NCBI RefSeq assembly: GCF_008329985.2
Contig: NZ_CP038437.2
Coordinates: forward strand, 930,001 to 994,000
Origin: Halomonas binhaiensis
GTDB lineage: Bacteria; Pseudomonadota; Gammaproteobacteria; Pseudomonadales; Halomonadaceae
Reading direction: 5' to 3'
Length of the DNA: 64,000 bases
This document shows positions 1 to 8,307 of the stretch, piece by piece. The stretch's first letter is position 1, and every line of letters begins with the position of its first letter. The notes under the pieces were generated by a model that ran no database searches, was not told the origin of the DNA, and saw only the letters and a program-made list of their open reading frames with translations. The position numbers were made by a program, and so were the translations under genes.

Positions 1-832
1 GGAAATCTCGGTCTCCTGGGGCATTGGTCATGATCGAGACACCGGCATCGGCGAGCGTTCGAGCAATGCCTTCCAGAGTGTGCGCACTGACGTCGCCAAG
101 GCTGTAGGCATGGCTGACGGCCACTCTGCCGCCAAGGCCCAGGGCTTGAGTGCGTTGCGCGATACGCTGCAATTGATCGATCCCCTGCTGGCCCGGCTCG
201 TGCAGATGAATATCGATCTTCACGGCGTATTTATCGGCAAGGCCGAAGACAATATCGAGCTGCTCTTCGGCCGCAGCGTCGAGTGTTGTGGGGTCGATAC
301 CACCGATGACGTCGACGCCATCTTGAAGGGCTGCCTCGAGAATATCCGCCGTGCCAGGGCAGGATATGACCCCTGCCTGAGGAAATGCGACCAGTTCGAT
401 ATCGACAAGGCCACGCCATTTTTCCCGGGCTTCCATGACCGCATGCAAGTGGTTCAAGCCCGTCGTTGCATCGACATCGACATGGCTGCGCATGGCCAGA
501 GTGCCATAGGATGCGGCCTGTCGAATCAAGGCATGGGCGCGCTCGACGACAGGCCTGGCATCTGCCAGTTCGGCTTTCTCGATGGCCATGCGCTCTCGGA
601 GACTGCCAGCAGGGCGATGGGGCCGCCAGCGGTCGCCGACGAAGCTCTTGTCCAGATGAATATGGCCATCGACAAAAGCAGGGACCACCAGACGCTGCTG
701 GAGATCGATGATCTCTCTTGGCATGTGTTCCGGCAGTTCGCAACGGATATCAGTAATGACCCCATTGCTGACCGAGAGATTGATCCGGTCACCAGTGGCC
801 GAGACGGCATTGATGAAGATACGTTCAGTCAC
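1..832 (-). CDS. Amidohydrolase, cytosine deaminase-like (partial, C-terminus off the window)
   Basis: Metal-dependent amidohydrolase of the cytosine deaminase/N-isopropylammelide hydrolase group, expected to hydrolyse a ring amine or amide in the cytoplasm; the substrate cannot be told. The N-terminal beta-sandwich is followed by the metal motif GHIHLD, then RSHVDVD, DIHLHEPG and AVSHAYSLGD, which supply the expected His ligands. The start is GTG at 832, with AGAGG a few bases upstream and an in-frame TAG 12 bases upstream, so no longer start exists. About 277 codons are visible; the rest lies before base 1. The gene points away from the sugar operon and no partner is visible. Family is fairly sure, substrate unknown. 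Confidence 0.85.
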   Translation of the reverse strand, partial: MTERIFINAVSATGDRINLSVSNGVITDIRCELPEHMPREIIDLQQRLVVPAFVDGHIHLDKSFVGDRWRPHRPAGSLRERMAIEKAELADARPVVERAHALIRQAASYGTLAMRSHVDVDATTGLNHLHAVMEAREKWRGLVDIELVAFPQAGVISCPGTADILEAALQDGVDVIGGIDPTTLDAAAEEQLDIVFGLADKYAVKIDIHLHEPGQQGIDQLQRIAQRTQALGLGGRVAVSHAYSLGDVSAHTLEGIARTLADAGVSIMTNAPGDRDF

Positions 833-1014
833 TCTGGACCTCTATGATGAGGGAAGTTCGCAGCAAGCCTGCCGCAGCGTTTCATCAAGAGACGCCGGGG
901 GAGTTCAGTAGGAGCAACTCAACGATAGGGAGGGGGAGAACTATTATCCAATTAAATATATGGATGCAGAATATCTGTAAATCGAATAGTTCTGGCTATC
1001 TATCAAGACGGACT

Positions 1015-1079
1015 GGAAGACGGGAGTGGAAAACGAGAGTGGAAGACAAGAGTGGAAGACAAGAGCTGAAGACAGGGTT
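1015..1079. repeat. 13-bp tandem repeat, five imperfect copies
   Basis: Units at 1015-1027, 1028-1040, 1041-1053, 1054-1066 and 1067-1079, consensus ggaagacaagagt, each differing from it by zero to a few bases. Non-coding and purine-rich on the plus strand. Confidence 0.85.
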
Positions 1080-1115
1080 GAATATGAGAACTGATCACGA
1101 AAACCGAGGATAACA

Positions 1116-1148
1116 GCCGCAGACAACAGCAAGACTGCTGCCTGCGGC
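1116..1148 (-). terminator. Candidate terminator hairpin of the edd operon
   Basis: Outer stem gccgcag (1116-1122) pairs with ctgcggc (1142-1148); inner stem cagca (1127-1131) pairs with tgctg (1136-1140) around a 4-base loop. It lies just after the last gene of the minus-strand operon. There is no strong U-run on the minus strand, so an intrinsic terminator is plausible but unproven. Confidence 0.45.
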
Positions 1149-1169
1149 CACGGGAATGACTGAAAAGCT

Positions 1170-2123
1170 TCAGCTCATCACATCATTGCGGGTCGGCAGG
1201 GCGGAATAGGCACCCGGGCGGGTGACCGCGTGGGCACCACAGCGGCAGGCGAGCGTCAGTGCCTGGTTGAGGAAGGCAGTATCGTGTTGCCAACCTTCCT
1301 GTTGCCAGTTGTGCTCGGCCAGGGCCGCAAGCAGGCCTCCGATGAAGGCATCGCCGCCGGCAGTGGTATCCACCGCCTGCACCTTGGGTGGTGTCATGTG
1401 GGTAACACCGTTGGCGGTATAAGCGGCAATGCTGCCAGGGCCATCGGTGATCACGATCAGGCGGGCACCTGCCGTGAGGCGTTCGGCCAGCCAGTCTTCA
1501 CGAGGGTGATCGCCACGTAGCGTGTCGAGCTCTTCGCTGGACAGCTTGACCAACTGGGCCAGGTCGATCAGGCGAGTGACCAGGGCGGTATCGACCTTGT
1601 GGCCTTGCCACAGGTTATGTCTCAGGTTGGCATCGACACTGACCAGGCTGTTGGCACGCTTGGCCATTTCGGCAATGGTCAGGGTCGTGTCGGCAATATC
1701 CGGATCCGTCAGGCTGTTGCTGCACATGTGGACAATGGCAGGTTGGGCAAAGATACCTACTGGTAGATGTTCGACGCGATACAGCAGGTCGGCAGCGGGT
1801 GGACGGTAGAAATCGAAGGTGCGTTCACCGTGCTCGTCCCGGGATACGAAGGCCAGGGCTGTGCGGGCTTCGTGGGTACGTACCACGCCACTGATATCAA
1901 CGCCATGCAGGCTCAATTGCTGTTCCAGGAAGCGACCGAAGTAGTCGTCACCGATCATGCCGAGAAAATGGCTGGACAGGCCTAGACGTGCGCAGGCTAC
2001 CGCCACATTGGCCGGAGCCCCTCCGGCATAGGGCGTGAAGGTTTCAGGGCCTTCGACAGCATTACCCAGTCGGTTGGACAGCATATCGACGAGGGCTTCA
2101 CCGAAGGCGATGACGGGCGTCAT
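1170..2123 (-). CDS. PfkB-family sugar kinase (fructokinase-like)
   Basis: Ribokinase/PfkB-fold kinase of 317 residues, probably a fructokinase making fructose 6-phosphate from ATP and fructose. The N-terminal signature GEALVDML, a substrate-binding AGGAPANVAVA segment and the C-terminal anion-hole motif DTTAGGDAF with catalytic Asp258 are all present. The ATG at 2123 is preceded by AGGAG at good spacing (gctaggagaaagcccc); an upstream in-frame start would lack a good site. It is the last gene of the edd-glk-mutarotase-reductase-kinase operon, 30 bp after the reductase gene. Placement with Glk and Edd supports hexose catabolism. Other PfkB substrates such as 2-keto-3-deoxygluconate cannot be excluded. 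Confidence 0.85.
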   Translation of the reverse strand: MTPVIAFGEALVDMLSNRLGNAVEGPETFTPYAGGAPANVAVACARLGLSSHFLGMIGDDYFGRFLEQQLSLHGVDISGVVRTHEARTALAFVSRDEHGERTFDFYRPPAADLLYRVEHLPVGIFAQPAIVHMCSNSLTDPDIADTTLTIAEMAKRANSLVSVDANLRHNLWQGHKVDTALVTRLIDLAQLVKLSSEELDTLRGDHPREDWLAERLTAGARLIVITDGPGSIAAYTANGVTHMTPPKVQAVDTTAGGDAFIGGLLAALAEHNWQQEGWQHDTAFLNQALTLACRCGAHAVTRPGAYSALPTRNDVMS

Positions 2124-2153
2124 GGGGCTTTCTCCTAGCAAACCAGGCACTTC

Positions 2154-3038
2154 TCAGGCGACTTCGTGACCACGGGCTGCTTCCAGCAGAGCGAACCAGC
2201 TGGAGCGGTCGATCACGTGATTGGCGTCCTGGGTTAATTGTTGGATTCTTGAGGTCTTGAGGCTACCGATGACGGGCAATGGCTGGCCTGGCAGGGCGCG
2301 CAGCCAGGCCAGCGCCAGGCCAGCAGGGCTGACACTGCGCTCTCCGGCCATGTTGGCAAGGGTGGCGCCAAGTGAACCGCTCAGGCATTGCCCCCCACCA
2401 AGCGGGGACCAGGCCATAGGTATCTGCCCATCGCCGACCAGTGCATCGAAGAGGCCATCGAACAGAGGGACGGAATGGCTAAGGGACAATTGCAACTGGT
2501 GAGCGCCAAGGCGGTGCTGCATGGCGGCCTGAAGGCGACGCCAGGTTTCCGGCAGGAAGTTGGAAATGCCGGCGCTACCGATTTTTCCGGCGCGAATGGC
2601 GCTGTCCAGTGCCTGGGCAGTCTCTTCAGCATTCATCAGCGGGTCAGGGCGATGGATCAGAAAGTGATCGATATGCTCGATACCTAGGCGCTGCAAGGCG
2701 GCGTCGATGGCTTCATTAACATACGCTGCCGTGCAGTTATAGTGCTTGATGCCTGGCATCGAGCTGTCCCGCTGTGGCGTGATGATGCCGGTCTTGGTGA
2801 CCACGTGCACTCGGCCTGCCAGTTGAGGGCGATGCTTCAAGGCCTCGCCGAACAGTGTCTCGCAGCGGCGGTCACCATAGATATCCGCGTGGTCGAACCA
2901 GTGCAGCCCCTCGTCCAGACGCGCTTCAATCCAGTTCGCCAGGTTCTCCGGCCGAGTGAGCTCCGTATCCTCAGCCAGGTTCATCATGCCAAGGGCGAAA
3001 GGGACATCGAAGGAGGGTTGCACTGCTTCTACGCTCAT
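2154..3038 (-). CDS. Aldo/keto reductase, YdhF-like
   Basis: Cytoplasmic NADPH-dependent aldo/keto reductase of 294 residues with the classic tetrad: Asp49 and Tyr54 in FDHADIYG, Lys82 in VVTKTG and His129 in LIHRPDPL. The C-terminal cofactor segment PLPVIGS is present. The sequence resembles E. coli YdhF. The chosen ATG at 3038 fits the family's usual N-terminus, whereas a longer reading adds 32 unrelated residues. It begins 2 bp after the stop of the mutarotase gene and is probably translationally coupled to it. The physiological substrate is unknown; the operon suggests a sugar, sugar acid or reactive aldehyde. Confidence 0.85.
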   Translation of the reverse strand: MSVEAVQPSFDVPFALGMMNLAEDTELTRPENLANWIEARLDEGLHWFDHADIYGDRRCETLFGEALKHRPQLAGRVHVVTKTGIITPQRDSSMPGIKHYNCTAAYVNEAIDAALQRLGIEHIDHFLIHRPDPLMNAEETAQALDSAIRAGKIGSAGISNFLPETWRRLQAAMQHRLGAHQLQLSLSHSVPLFDGLFDALVGDGQIPMAWSPLGGGQCLSGSLGATLANMAGERSVSPAGLALAWLRALPGQPLPVIGSLKTSRIQQLTQDANHVIDRSSWFALLEAARGHEVA

Positions 3039-3040
3039 GA

Positions 3041-4006
3041 TCAGTCTGCCAGGGAAATCGTGGTGGCCAGCATGTGCTGGGCGCCAGGCACCAGCCATAC
3101 AGGGTCGAGGCGAGTATTGGCCGCCTCTACGCACAAGAAGCGGCGGGCGGCTTCCGGCGGGGTATCGGGCGGCGGAGTATCACCGGGGTTCCAGATAACG
3201 GCCGAGTCGCTGCTGTGACGGGCGATGCGCAGGCGGCGTTGCCCATCGTCAAGAATCACTTCGGCATTGCTATGGTAGATGCGGTCGATGGCGGACCGCA
3301 CGCCTAGCTCGCCTTGTTGCTCGCTTTCGTCGAAGTCCTTGAGCTTGTCCAGGTAACGGGCTCCTGCCAATCCTTCCACGCGACAGGCAAAGACTTGATC
3401 CACCGCCAGATAAGAGTGCAGGGCAGCGGTCATCTTCACGGGAGTGTCGCCGACATGCTCGGTGATCAGCTCTACGTGCAGGCGCTGGGCATTGGCCTGG
3501 ATCACGGCCCGGGGATGCAGCTGGCTGTGGAAGCGTTCCGGCAACGACAGGTGCAGCTCGACACCTTCCTCATGCTCGTCTACCGCATCCAGGTGCCAGT
3601 CGGCACGGCGCACTGGTCCATGCATTGGCCCGGAGCGATCGGGAGATTCGTCAGCGGTGTTTTCATCAGCGAACCATGGCCAGCACAGGGGAATACCTCC
3701 ACGAATGGCGCCTGGCAGCTGTTGCGGCGTCGGTGTTACCCACAGCCAGCCCCCCGGGATCAGAGGCTCCTGGGCACCACTGTCGACAGCGTCTCCAACT
3801 CGCGCGGATTCGGGTGCGGAAGAAGAAGCGCCTGCGGCCTGCGCGGCTTTGGACGCTGGAAGATAATGCAGCACCTGTGCTCCTTGCAGGGAGACAGCCA
3901 ACTGGCCCCAGTCTTCATTGGCCAACCATATGTCACGGCCGGCCCATTTGCAGTGGCGCTGGCCGTGGGTGGCATCGATCAGCGCCTTGAGTGATGCAGG
4001 TATCAT
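3041..4006 (-). CDS. D-hexose-6-phosphate mutarotase (YeaD-type aldose 1-epimerase)
   Basis: Aldose-epimerase-fold protein of 321 residues. It interconverts the anomers of hexose 6-phosphates so that product leaving Glk is supplied in the form used by downstream enzymes. Family landmarks are GGIPLCWPWF, HGPVRRADW, ALHSYLAV, VIWNPG and the C-terminal RFLCVEAAN with the catalytic Glu. The ATG at 4006 overlaps the glk stop codon in an ATGA arrangement, which fixes the start and implies coupled translation. An insertion rich in Ala and Ser (about residues 50-75) looks like a flexible surface loop. Confidence 0.88.
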   Translation of the reverse strand: MIPASLKALIDATHGQRHCKWAGRDIWLANEDWGQLAVSLQGAQVLHYLPASKAAQAAGASSSAPESARVGDAVDSGAQEPLIPGGWLWVTPTPQQLPGAIRGGIPLCWPWFADENTADESPDRSGPMHGPVRRADWHLDAVDEHEEGVELHLSLPERFHSQLHPRAVIQANAQRLHVELITEHVGDTPVKMTAALHSYLAVDQVFACRVEGLAGARYLDKLKDFDESEQQGELGVRSAIDRIYHSNAEVILDDGQRRLRIARHSSDSAVIWNPGDTPPPDTPPEAARRFLCVEAANTRLDPVWLVPGAQHMLATTISLAD

Positions 4007-4971
4007 TCGACCTCCTCGTTGTGGAGTGCCTCGGCAGCACCCAGCAAGCCTGTCCAGGGAGCAGTGACCACATGCACGGCAATGGCTTCGTTGTAGGGGC
4101 GCATGCGGCCCTTGGCACAAAAGGCATTGAGGAAGCCGCTATGGGGCAGCCAGTCGATCAGCCGTGGCACGATGCCACCACATAGATAGACACCGCCGCG
4201 AGCTCCCATGGTCAATGCTGCATCACCGCTTACACCACCGAGGATCTTGAGAAAGCGCAAGATGGTATCACGCCCCAAGGGGTCCCCGGCGTTGGCCAGT
4301 TGTGTAACTTCGGCAGGAGACTCCGCCTGCGGTGGGAGCTCCTCGATCTCGGCCAGTACTCGGTATAGATCGAGCAACCCCTGGCCGCACAGCACCCTTT
4401 CGACGCTGACCCGGCCATAACGACGGTGGAAGCGCTCGTAGATGGCCAGTTCCTGAGCGTCGGTAGGTGCGAAGCTGACATGTCCCCCTTCTGTGGGAAG
4501 AGGAATCCAGGCGCGCCGGGCAGGGAACACTCCGGCCACACCCAGCCCCGTACCAGGACCGATCACCAGGCGGGCCGTGTGCTCCACGTTTTCGCCTTCC
4601 TGAACGGTGATCAGATCATCGTCGCTGACATGAGGTACACCCAGAGCCTGGGCCATGAAGTCATTGATCACCTTGAAGGTGGTCAGGCCCAGAGCCTCCC
4701 GGACCTCTGTCTTGGTGAAATCCCAGTGATTGTTGGTCATGGTCACCCGCTCGGTATGCACCGGGCAGGCAAAGGCAAGACAGGCTTCCTGAGGTGTATT
4801 TTCTCCACTGGCACCGACCCGCAGCAGATAGTCACGGACAGCCTCGACCACACCCGGGTAGTCGGCACAGGGTAGGGTGAGAATGTCATGTGGCGTGGTG
4901 GTTCCCGGAGTCACCAGTGCAAAGCGTGCATTGGTGCCTCCGATATCTCCGATCAGAGCTGGGCGTGTCAT
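4003..4971 (-). CDS. glk: Glucokinase
   Basis: ROK-unrelated bacterial glucokinase (Glk family), 322 residues, phosphorylating cytoplasmic glucose with ATP. Visible motifs: GDIGGTNARFAL (phosphate binding, N-terminus), NDFMAQALG with the catalytic Asp, GPGTGLGVA and EGGHVSFAP, and a GGVSGDAAL segment near the C-terminus. The ATG at 4971 gives the normal N-terminus MTRPALIGDIGG and lies 10 bp after the edd stop. Glk, the mutarotase and Edd together form a route from free glucose towards the Entner-Doudoroff pathway; glucose-6-phosphate dehydrogenase is not in this window. Confidence 0.93.
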   Translation of the reverse strand: MTRPALIGDIGGTNARFALVTPGTTTPHDILTLPCADYPGVVEAVRDYLLRVGASGENTPQEACLAFACPVHTERVTMTNNHWDFTKTEVREALGLTTFKVINDFMAQALGVPHVSDDDLITVQEGENVEHTARLVIGPGTGLGVAGVFPARRAWIPLPTEGGHVSFAPTDAQELAIYERFHRRYGRVSVERVLCGQGLLDLYRVLAEIEELPPQAESPAEVTQLANAGDPLGRDTILRFLKILGGVSGDAALTMGARGGVYLCGGIVPRLIDWLPHSGFLNAFCAKGRMRPYNEAIAVHVVTAPWTGLLGAAEALHNEEVE

Positions 4972-4981
4972 GGGGCGTCTC

Positions 4982-6871
4982 TCAGGCGTCCTCGTCGTGA
5001 ATCTGGCCTTGCTGGCGAGCAAGGTCGTCGGCTTCGAAACCACCGAATACCCCAGCACCTTCTTCGGCGCGCATGGCCAGGTGGCGGAAACCACCGAACA
5101 GCTCGCGCCCCAGGCCCACATGATAGTGATCCAGCTCAGCCACCTGGTTGGGACGTTCGGCCCATGCGGCAGCTTCCATGGTCACATTCAGTTCGCCCTT
5201 GTCAGCATCCAGGCGTACCACGTCGCCATCCTTCAGCTTGGCAAGCGGGCCGCCGTCGATGGCTTCGGGTGTCATGTGAATAGCCGCCGGCACTTTACCG
5301 GAGGCGCCGGACATGCGTCCATCGGTGACCAAGGCAACGTGATAACCCCGATCCTGGAGCACGCCAAGGTAGGGCGTCAGCTTGTGCAACTCGGGCATGC
5401 CGTTGGCCTTGGGCCCCTGGAAGCGCACGACGACAATGACATCACGATCCAGGTCGCCGGACTCGAAGGCCGCCTTGAGTTCATTCTGGTCTTCGAAGAT
5501 CTTGACCGGGGCTTCAACGATGCGATGGGCAGGATCCACCGCAGAAACCTTGATCACTCCACGACCCAGGTTACCGTCAAGGACGTTGAGACCGCCGGTG
5601 GCCGCAAAGGGGTTGGAGACCGGGCGCAATACATCGGGATCCAGGCTTTCGCTGGGGCCCTCGCGCCATACCAACTTGCCGTCTTCGAGGAAGGGTTCCT
5701 GGGTATAGGCCATCATGTCGGTGCCGAAAACCGTGGGGATGTCGGCATGAATCAGGCCGGCCTGGATCAGTTCCCGGAACAGCAGGCTCATGCCACCGGC
5801 AGCCTGGAAATGGTTGATGTCGGCCTGGCCGTTGGGATACACCCTGGTCAGGCTGGGCACTGCACCGGAAAGCTCGGAGAAGTCATCCCAGGTGATGGTG
5901 ATACCTGCGGCTGCGGCCATGGCCACCAGGTGCATGGTGTGGTTGGTGGAACCACCAGAGGCCAGCAGACCTACCATGGCATTGATGATGGCGCGTTCGT
6001 CGATCTGACGATAGAAGGGACGATAGTCGCCGCCAGGGGCCGAGTTGCGTACCGCCTGTTCTGTCGCATAGCGGGTCAGTGCTTCGCGGATTCCCGTACC
6101 TGGGTTGACGAAGGAAGAGCCAGGCAGGTGCAGCCCCATGAACTCCATCATCAGCTGGTTGGAGTTGGCCGTGCCATAGAAGGTACAGGTACCGGGGCTG
6201 TGATAGGACTCGGATTCCGCTTCCAGCAACTCGTCACGACCTACCTTTCCTTCGGCGAACAGCTGACGGATCCGAGCCTTTTCCTTGTTTGGTAGTCCGC
6301 TGGGCATGGGACCTGCAGGAACGAACATGGCCGGCAGGTGGCCGAAGCGTGCGGCGCCGATGAACAGGCCGGGCACGATCTTGTCACAGACACCCAGAAA
6401 GAGAGCGGCATCGAACATGTTGTGAGACAGGCCCACTGCGGTGGCCATGGCAATCACATCACGCGAGAACAGCGACAGCTCCATGCCTGGCTGGCCCTGG
6501 GTCACACCATCGCACATCGCCGGGACGCCACCGGCGAACTGGGCAGTAGCGCCCATGCCACGGGCAGCATCGCGGATGATGTCCGGATAGACCTCATAGG
6601 GTTGATGCGCCGAAAGCATGTCATTGTATGCTGAGATGATGCCCAGGTTGGCGCTGTTCAACATCTTGAGCTGATTCTTGTCCTCGGTTCCACAGGCGGC
6701 GAAGCCGTGAGCGAGGTTGCCGCAGGACAGTTCACTACGGTGTACGCCACGACCGTGCTGGGCTTCCATGCGTTCCACATAGAGAGCACGACGTTCTCTT
6801 GAGCGTTCGCGAATGCGCTCGGTAACGCGGGCGACGGTGGGATCGAGCGAAGGAGCTTGATTGCTGGCCAT
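4982..6871 (-). CDS. edd: Phosphogluconate dehydratase
   Basis: 6-Phosphogluconate dehydratase (EC 4.2.1.12), 629 residues, an iron-sulfur enzyme of the IlvD/Edd family that makes 2-keto-3-deoxy-6-phosphogluconate. Landmarks: [10 protein letters not shown], the Cys-containing [13 protein letters not shown] and [20 protein letters not shown], and [18 protein letters not shown] near the C-terminus. The ATG at 6871 has GAGG at 6878-6881; a TTG two codons upstream is possible but less likely. First gene of a five-gene minus-strand operon. KDPG aldolase (eda), usually a neighbour, is absent here. A HexR-like palindrome lies 97 bp upstream. Confidence 0.95.
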   Translation of the reverse strand: MASNQAPSLDPTVARVTERIRERSRERRALYVERMEAQHGRGVHRSELSCGNLAHGFAACGTEDKNQLKMLNSANLGIISAYNDMLSAHQPYEVYPDIIRDAARGMGATAQFAGGVPAMCDGVTQGQPGMELSLFSRDVIAMATAVGLSHNMFDAALFLGVCDKIVPGLFIGAARFGHLPAMFVPAGPMPSGLPNKEKARIRQLFAEGKVGRDELLEAESESYHSPGTCTFYGTANSNQLMMEFMGLHLPGSSFVNPGTGIREALTRYATEQAVRNSAPGGDYRPFYRQIDERAIINAMVGLLASGGSTNHTMHLVAMAAAAGITITWDDFSELSGAVPSLTRVYPNGQADINHFQAAGGMSLLFRELIQAGLIHADIPTVFGTDMMAYTQEPFLEDGKLVWREGPSESLDPDVLRPVSNPFAATGGLNVLDGNLGRGVIKVSAVDPAHRIVEAPVKIFEDQNELKAAFESGDLDRDVIVVVRFQGPKANGMPELHKLTPYLGVLQDRGYHVALVTDGRMSGASGKVPAAIHMTPEAIDGGPLAKLKDGDVVRLDADKGELNVTMEAAAWAERPNQVAELDHYHVGLGRELFGGFRHLAMRAEEGAGVFGGFEADDLARQQGQIHDEDA

Positions 6872-6967
6872 GGTCAACCTCGGGCGATGGTATTGGTATG
6901 TTTGCGCGTAACTTTACCAAAAAAATATCAAAAATCCTCGGTCTTCTCTCGGTGCTTTGGTCGAATT

Positions 6968-6982
6968 CGTAGTTTTTTTACA
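6968..6982. promoter_or_regulatory. Candidate HexR operator upstream of edd
   Basis: The 15-mer cgtagtttttttaca matches the published HexR consensus TGTARTTWWATTACA at 13 of 15 positions, including both half-site cores. It lies about 97 bp before the edd start. HexR is an RpiR-family repressor that senses KDPG in gammaproteobacteria and often controls edd. The run of T residues makes chance resemblance possible. Confidence 0.55.
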
Positions 6983-7087
6983 GAGAGAGGGCGGAAAGAT
7001 GACAATGATGCATGTGGCAACTGTGTTGATGGTGCATGGACTAAAGTCTGGCACTCTATGACCGTATCGCAAAGCTTAAGGATGCCC

Positions 7088-8230
7088 ATGTCCCAATTTG
7101 TGGTGACCCGAATATCCCGTATTGCGGAGGTTTCTCCGCAGGCCTGGAACGCCCTGGCAGGAGATGACCACCCCTTCGTGCGCCATGAGTTTCTACATGC
7201 CCTGGAAACTAGCGGTGCAGTGGGGCCGGGGACAGGGTGGGAGCCTCAGCATCTGGCACTGTGGCAGGGTGACGTACTCGTCGGCGCCTTGCCCTTTTAT
7301 CGCAAGCTGCATTCCTGGGGAGAGTATGTCTTCGACTGGGCCTGGGCGGATGCCTGGCAGAGAGCTGGAGGACATTATTACCCCAAGGGAGTGAGTGCCA
7401 TTCCCTTTACTCCTGCACCGGGACCACGTCTGCTGTTGGCTGAAGGTGTCGATACGGCTGAAGCTGCCACCAGGCTGGCGAAAGAGTGGGAAGACGATGA
7501 TCGCCTGTCCAGTTGGCATCTTCTGTTCGCTGATGAAGAGGAGGTGACCCAGTGGCGGCAAGCCTGTCCTGGGCTGATTCCTCGGCGAGGCGTGCAGTTC
7601 CAGTGGCGGGACCAGGGCTATGCGGACTTTGATGACTTCCTGGCGGCCATGACATCGCGCCGTCGCAAGGAGATCCGGCGTGAGAGACGTCGGGTTCGTG
7701 ATCAGGGCCTTGTGCTACGACGCCTGTGTGGTGACGAGATCCGTCCGGATGATATACGCCATTTCTTCTCCTGTTATCGTCTCACTTACCTTGAGCGAGG
7801 CCAGCAAGGCTATCTCAACGAAGACTTCTTCCAGCTTCTGCGGACGGCCATGCCCGAAGCCCTGGTATTGATTCAAGCGCTTCATCAAGGCAAGCCCGTG
7901 GCGGCGGCACTATGTCTGCAAGGTGCCCATAGCCTCTATGGACGCTACTGGGGCAGCGAAGTCATGGCGGATTGCCTGCATTTCGAGACGTGTTATTACC
8001 AGGGCATCGAGCATTGCCTGGCCAACGGGCTGACGCTGTTTGATCCAGGCACCCAGGGGGAGCATAAGGTGGCTCGTGGTTTTGCTCCACGCACGCTGAC
8101 GTCTCTGCATTATATTGCCAATCCGCAATTTGCCGATGCTGTCGCACGCTTCTGCCGAGAAGAAGCCGGTCATGTCGCGGCATATTCGCAAAGCGCCATG
8201 GATGGCCTGCCGTTTAAGAGTAGTCCGTAA
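7088..8230 (+). CDS. GNAT/FemAB-like protein of the DUF482 (COG3146) family
   Basis: A 380-residue cytoplasmic protein of the DUF482 family, often labelled peptidoglycan-bridge or GNAT acyltransferase on fold similarity; no reaction is established. Visible features: an N-terminal half rich in Trp and aromatic residues, a basic segment SRRRKEIRRERRR around residue 200 and a C-terminal GNAT/FemAB-like half with GYLNEDFF, AAALCLQGAHSLYGRYWG and FDPGTQGEHKVARGF. ATG 7088 is preceded by AAGGA at 5 bases; ATG 7082 and 7058 are alternatives. It runs divergently from edd and precedes the sigma-54 activator by 77 bp, possibly in one transcript. Confidence 0.75.
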   Translation: MSQFVVTRISRIAEVSPQAWNALAGDDHPFVRHEFLHALETSGAVGPGTGWEPQHLALWQGDVLVGALPFYRKLHSWGEYVFDWAWADAWQRAGGHYYPKGVSAIPFTPAPGPRLLLAEGVDTAEAATRLAKEWEDDDRLSSWHLLFADEEEVTQWRQACPGLIPRRGVQFQWRDQGYADFDDFLAAMTSRRRKEIRRERRRVRDQGLVLRRLCGDEIRPDDIRHFFSCYRLTYLERGQQGYLNEDFFQLLRTAMPEALVLIQALHQGKPVAAALCLQGAHSLYGRYWGSEVMADCLHFETCYYQGIEHCLANGLTLFDPGTQGEHKVARGFAPRTLTSLHYIANPQFADAVARFCREEAGHVAAYSQSAMDGLPFKSSP

Positions 8231-8307
8231 GAAAATACTATGATCAATAACAATGCATCCGGTTGAACCGGAGTTTGTTCAAGGCATCGGAACGCGGGGA
8301 TAGCACG

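Larger units (their letters stand above)
833..1169. other. Intergenic stretch with tandem repeats and a hairpin
   Basis: A 337-base gap between the amidohydrolase start and the 3' end of the sugar operon. It holds a five-unit 13-bp tandem repeat (1015-1079) and a GC-rich hairpin (1116-1148), both listed separately. The first part (about 930-1000) is AT-rich and could hold the amidohydrolase promoter, but no clear -35/-10 pair was identified. No convincing gene is present. Confidence 0.6.

Noticed and set aside
80..847. Long plus-strand open frame of 255 codons at the left end
   Set aside because: It is the antisense shadow of the truncated amidohydrolase, whose metal-binding motifs read clearly on the minus strand.
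844..1113. Plus-strand open frame of 89 codons over the 13-bp repeat
   Set aside because: Its sequence is mostly translated repeat, no family likeness and no ribosome site.
4877..6295. Plus-strand open frame of 472 codons
   Set aside because: Antisense to glk and edd; composition reflects codon bias of edd.
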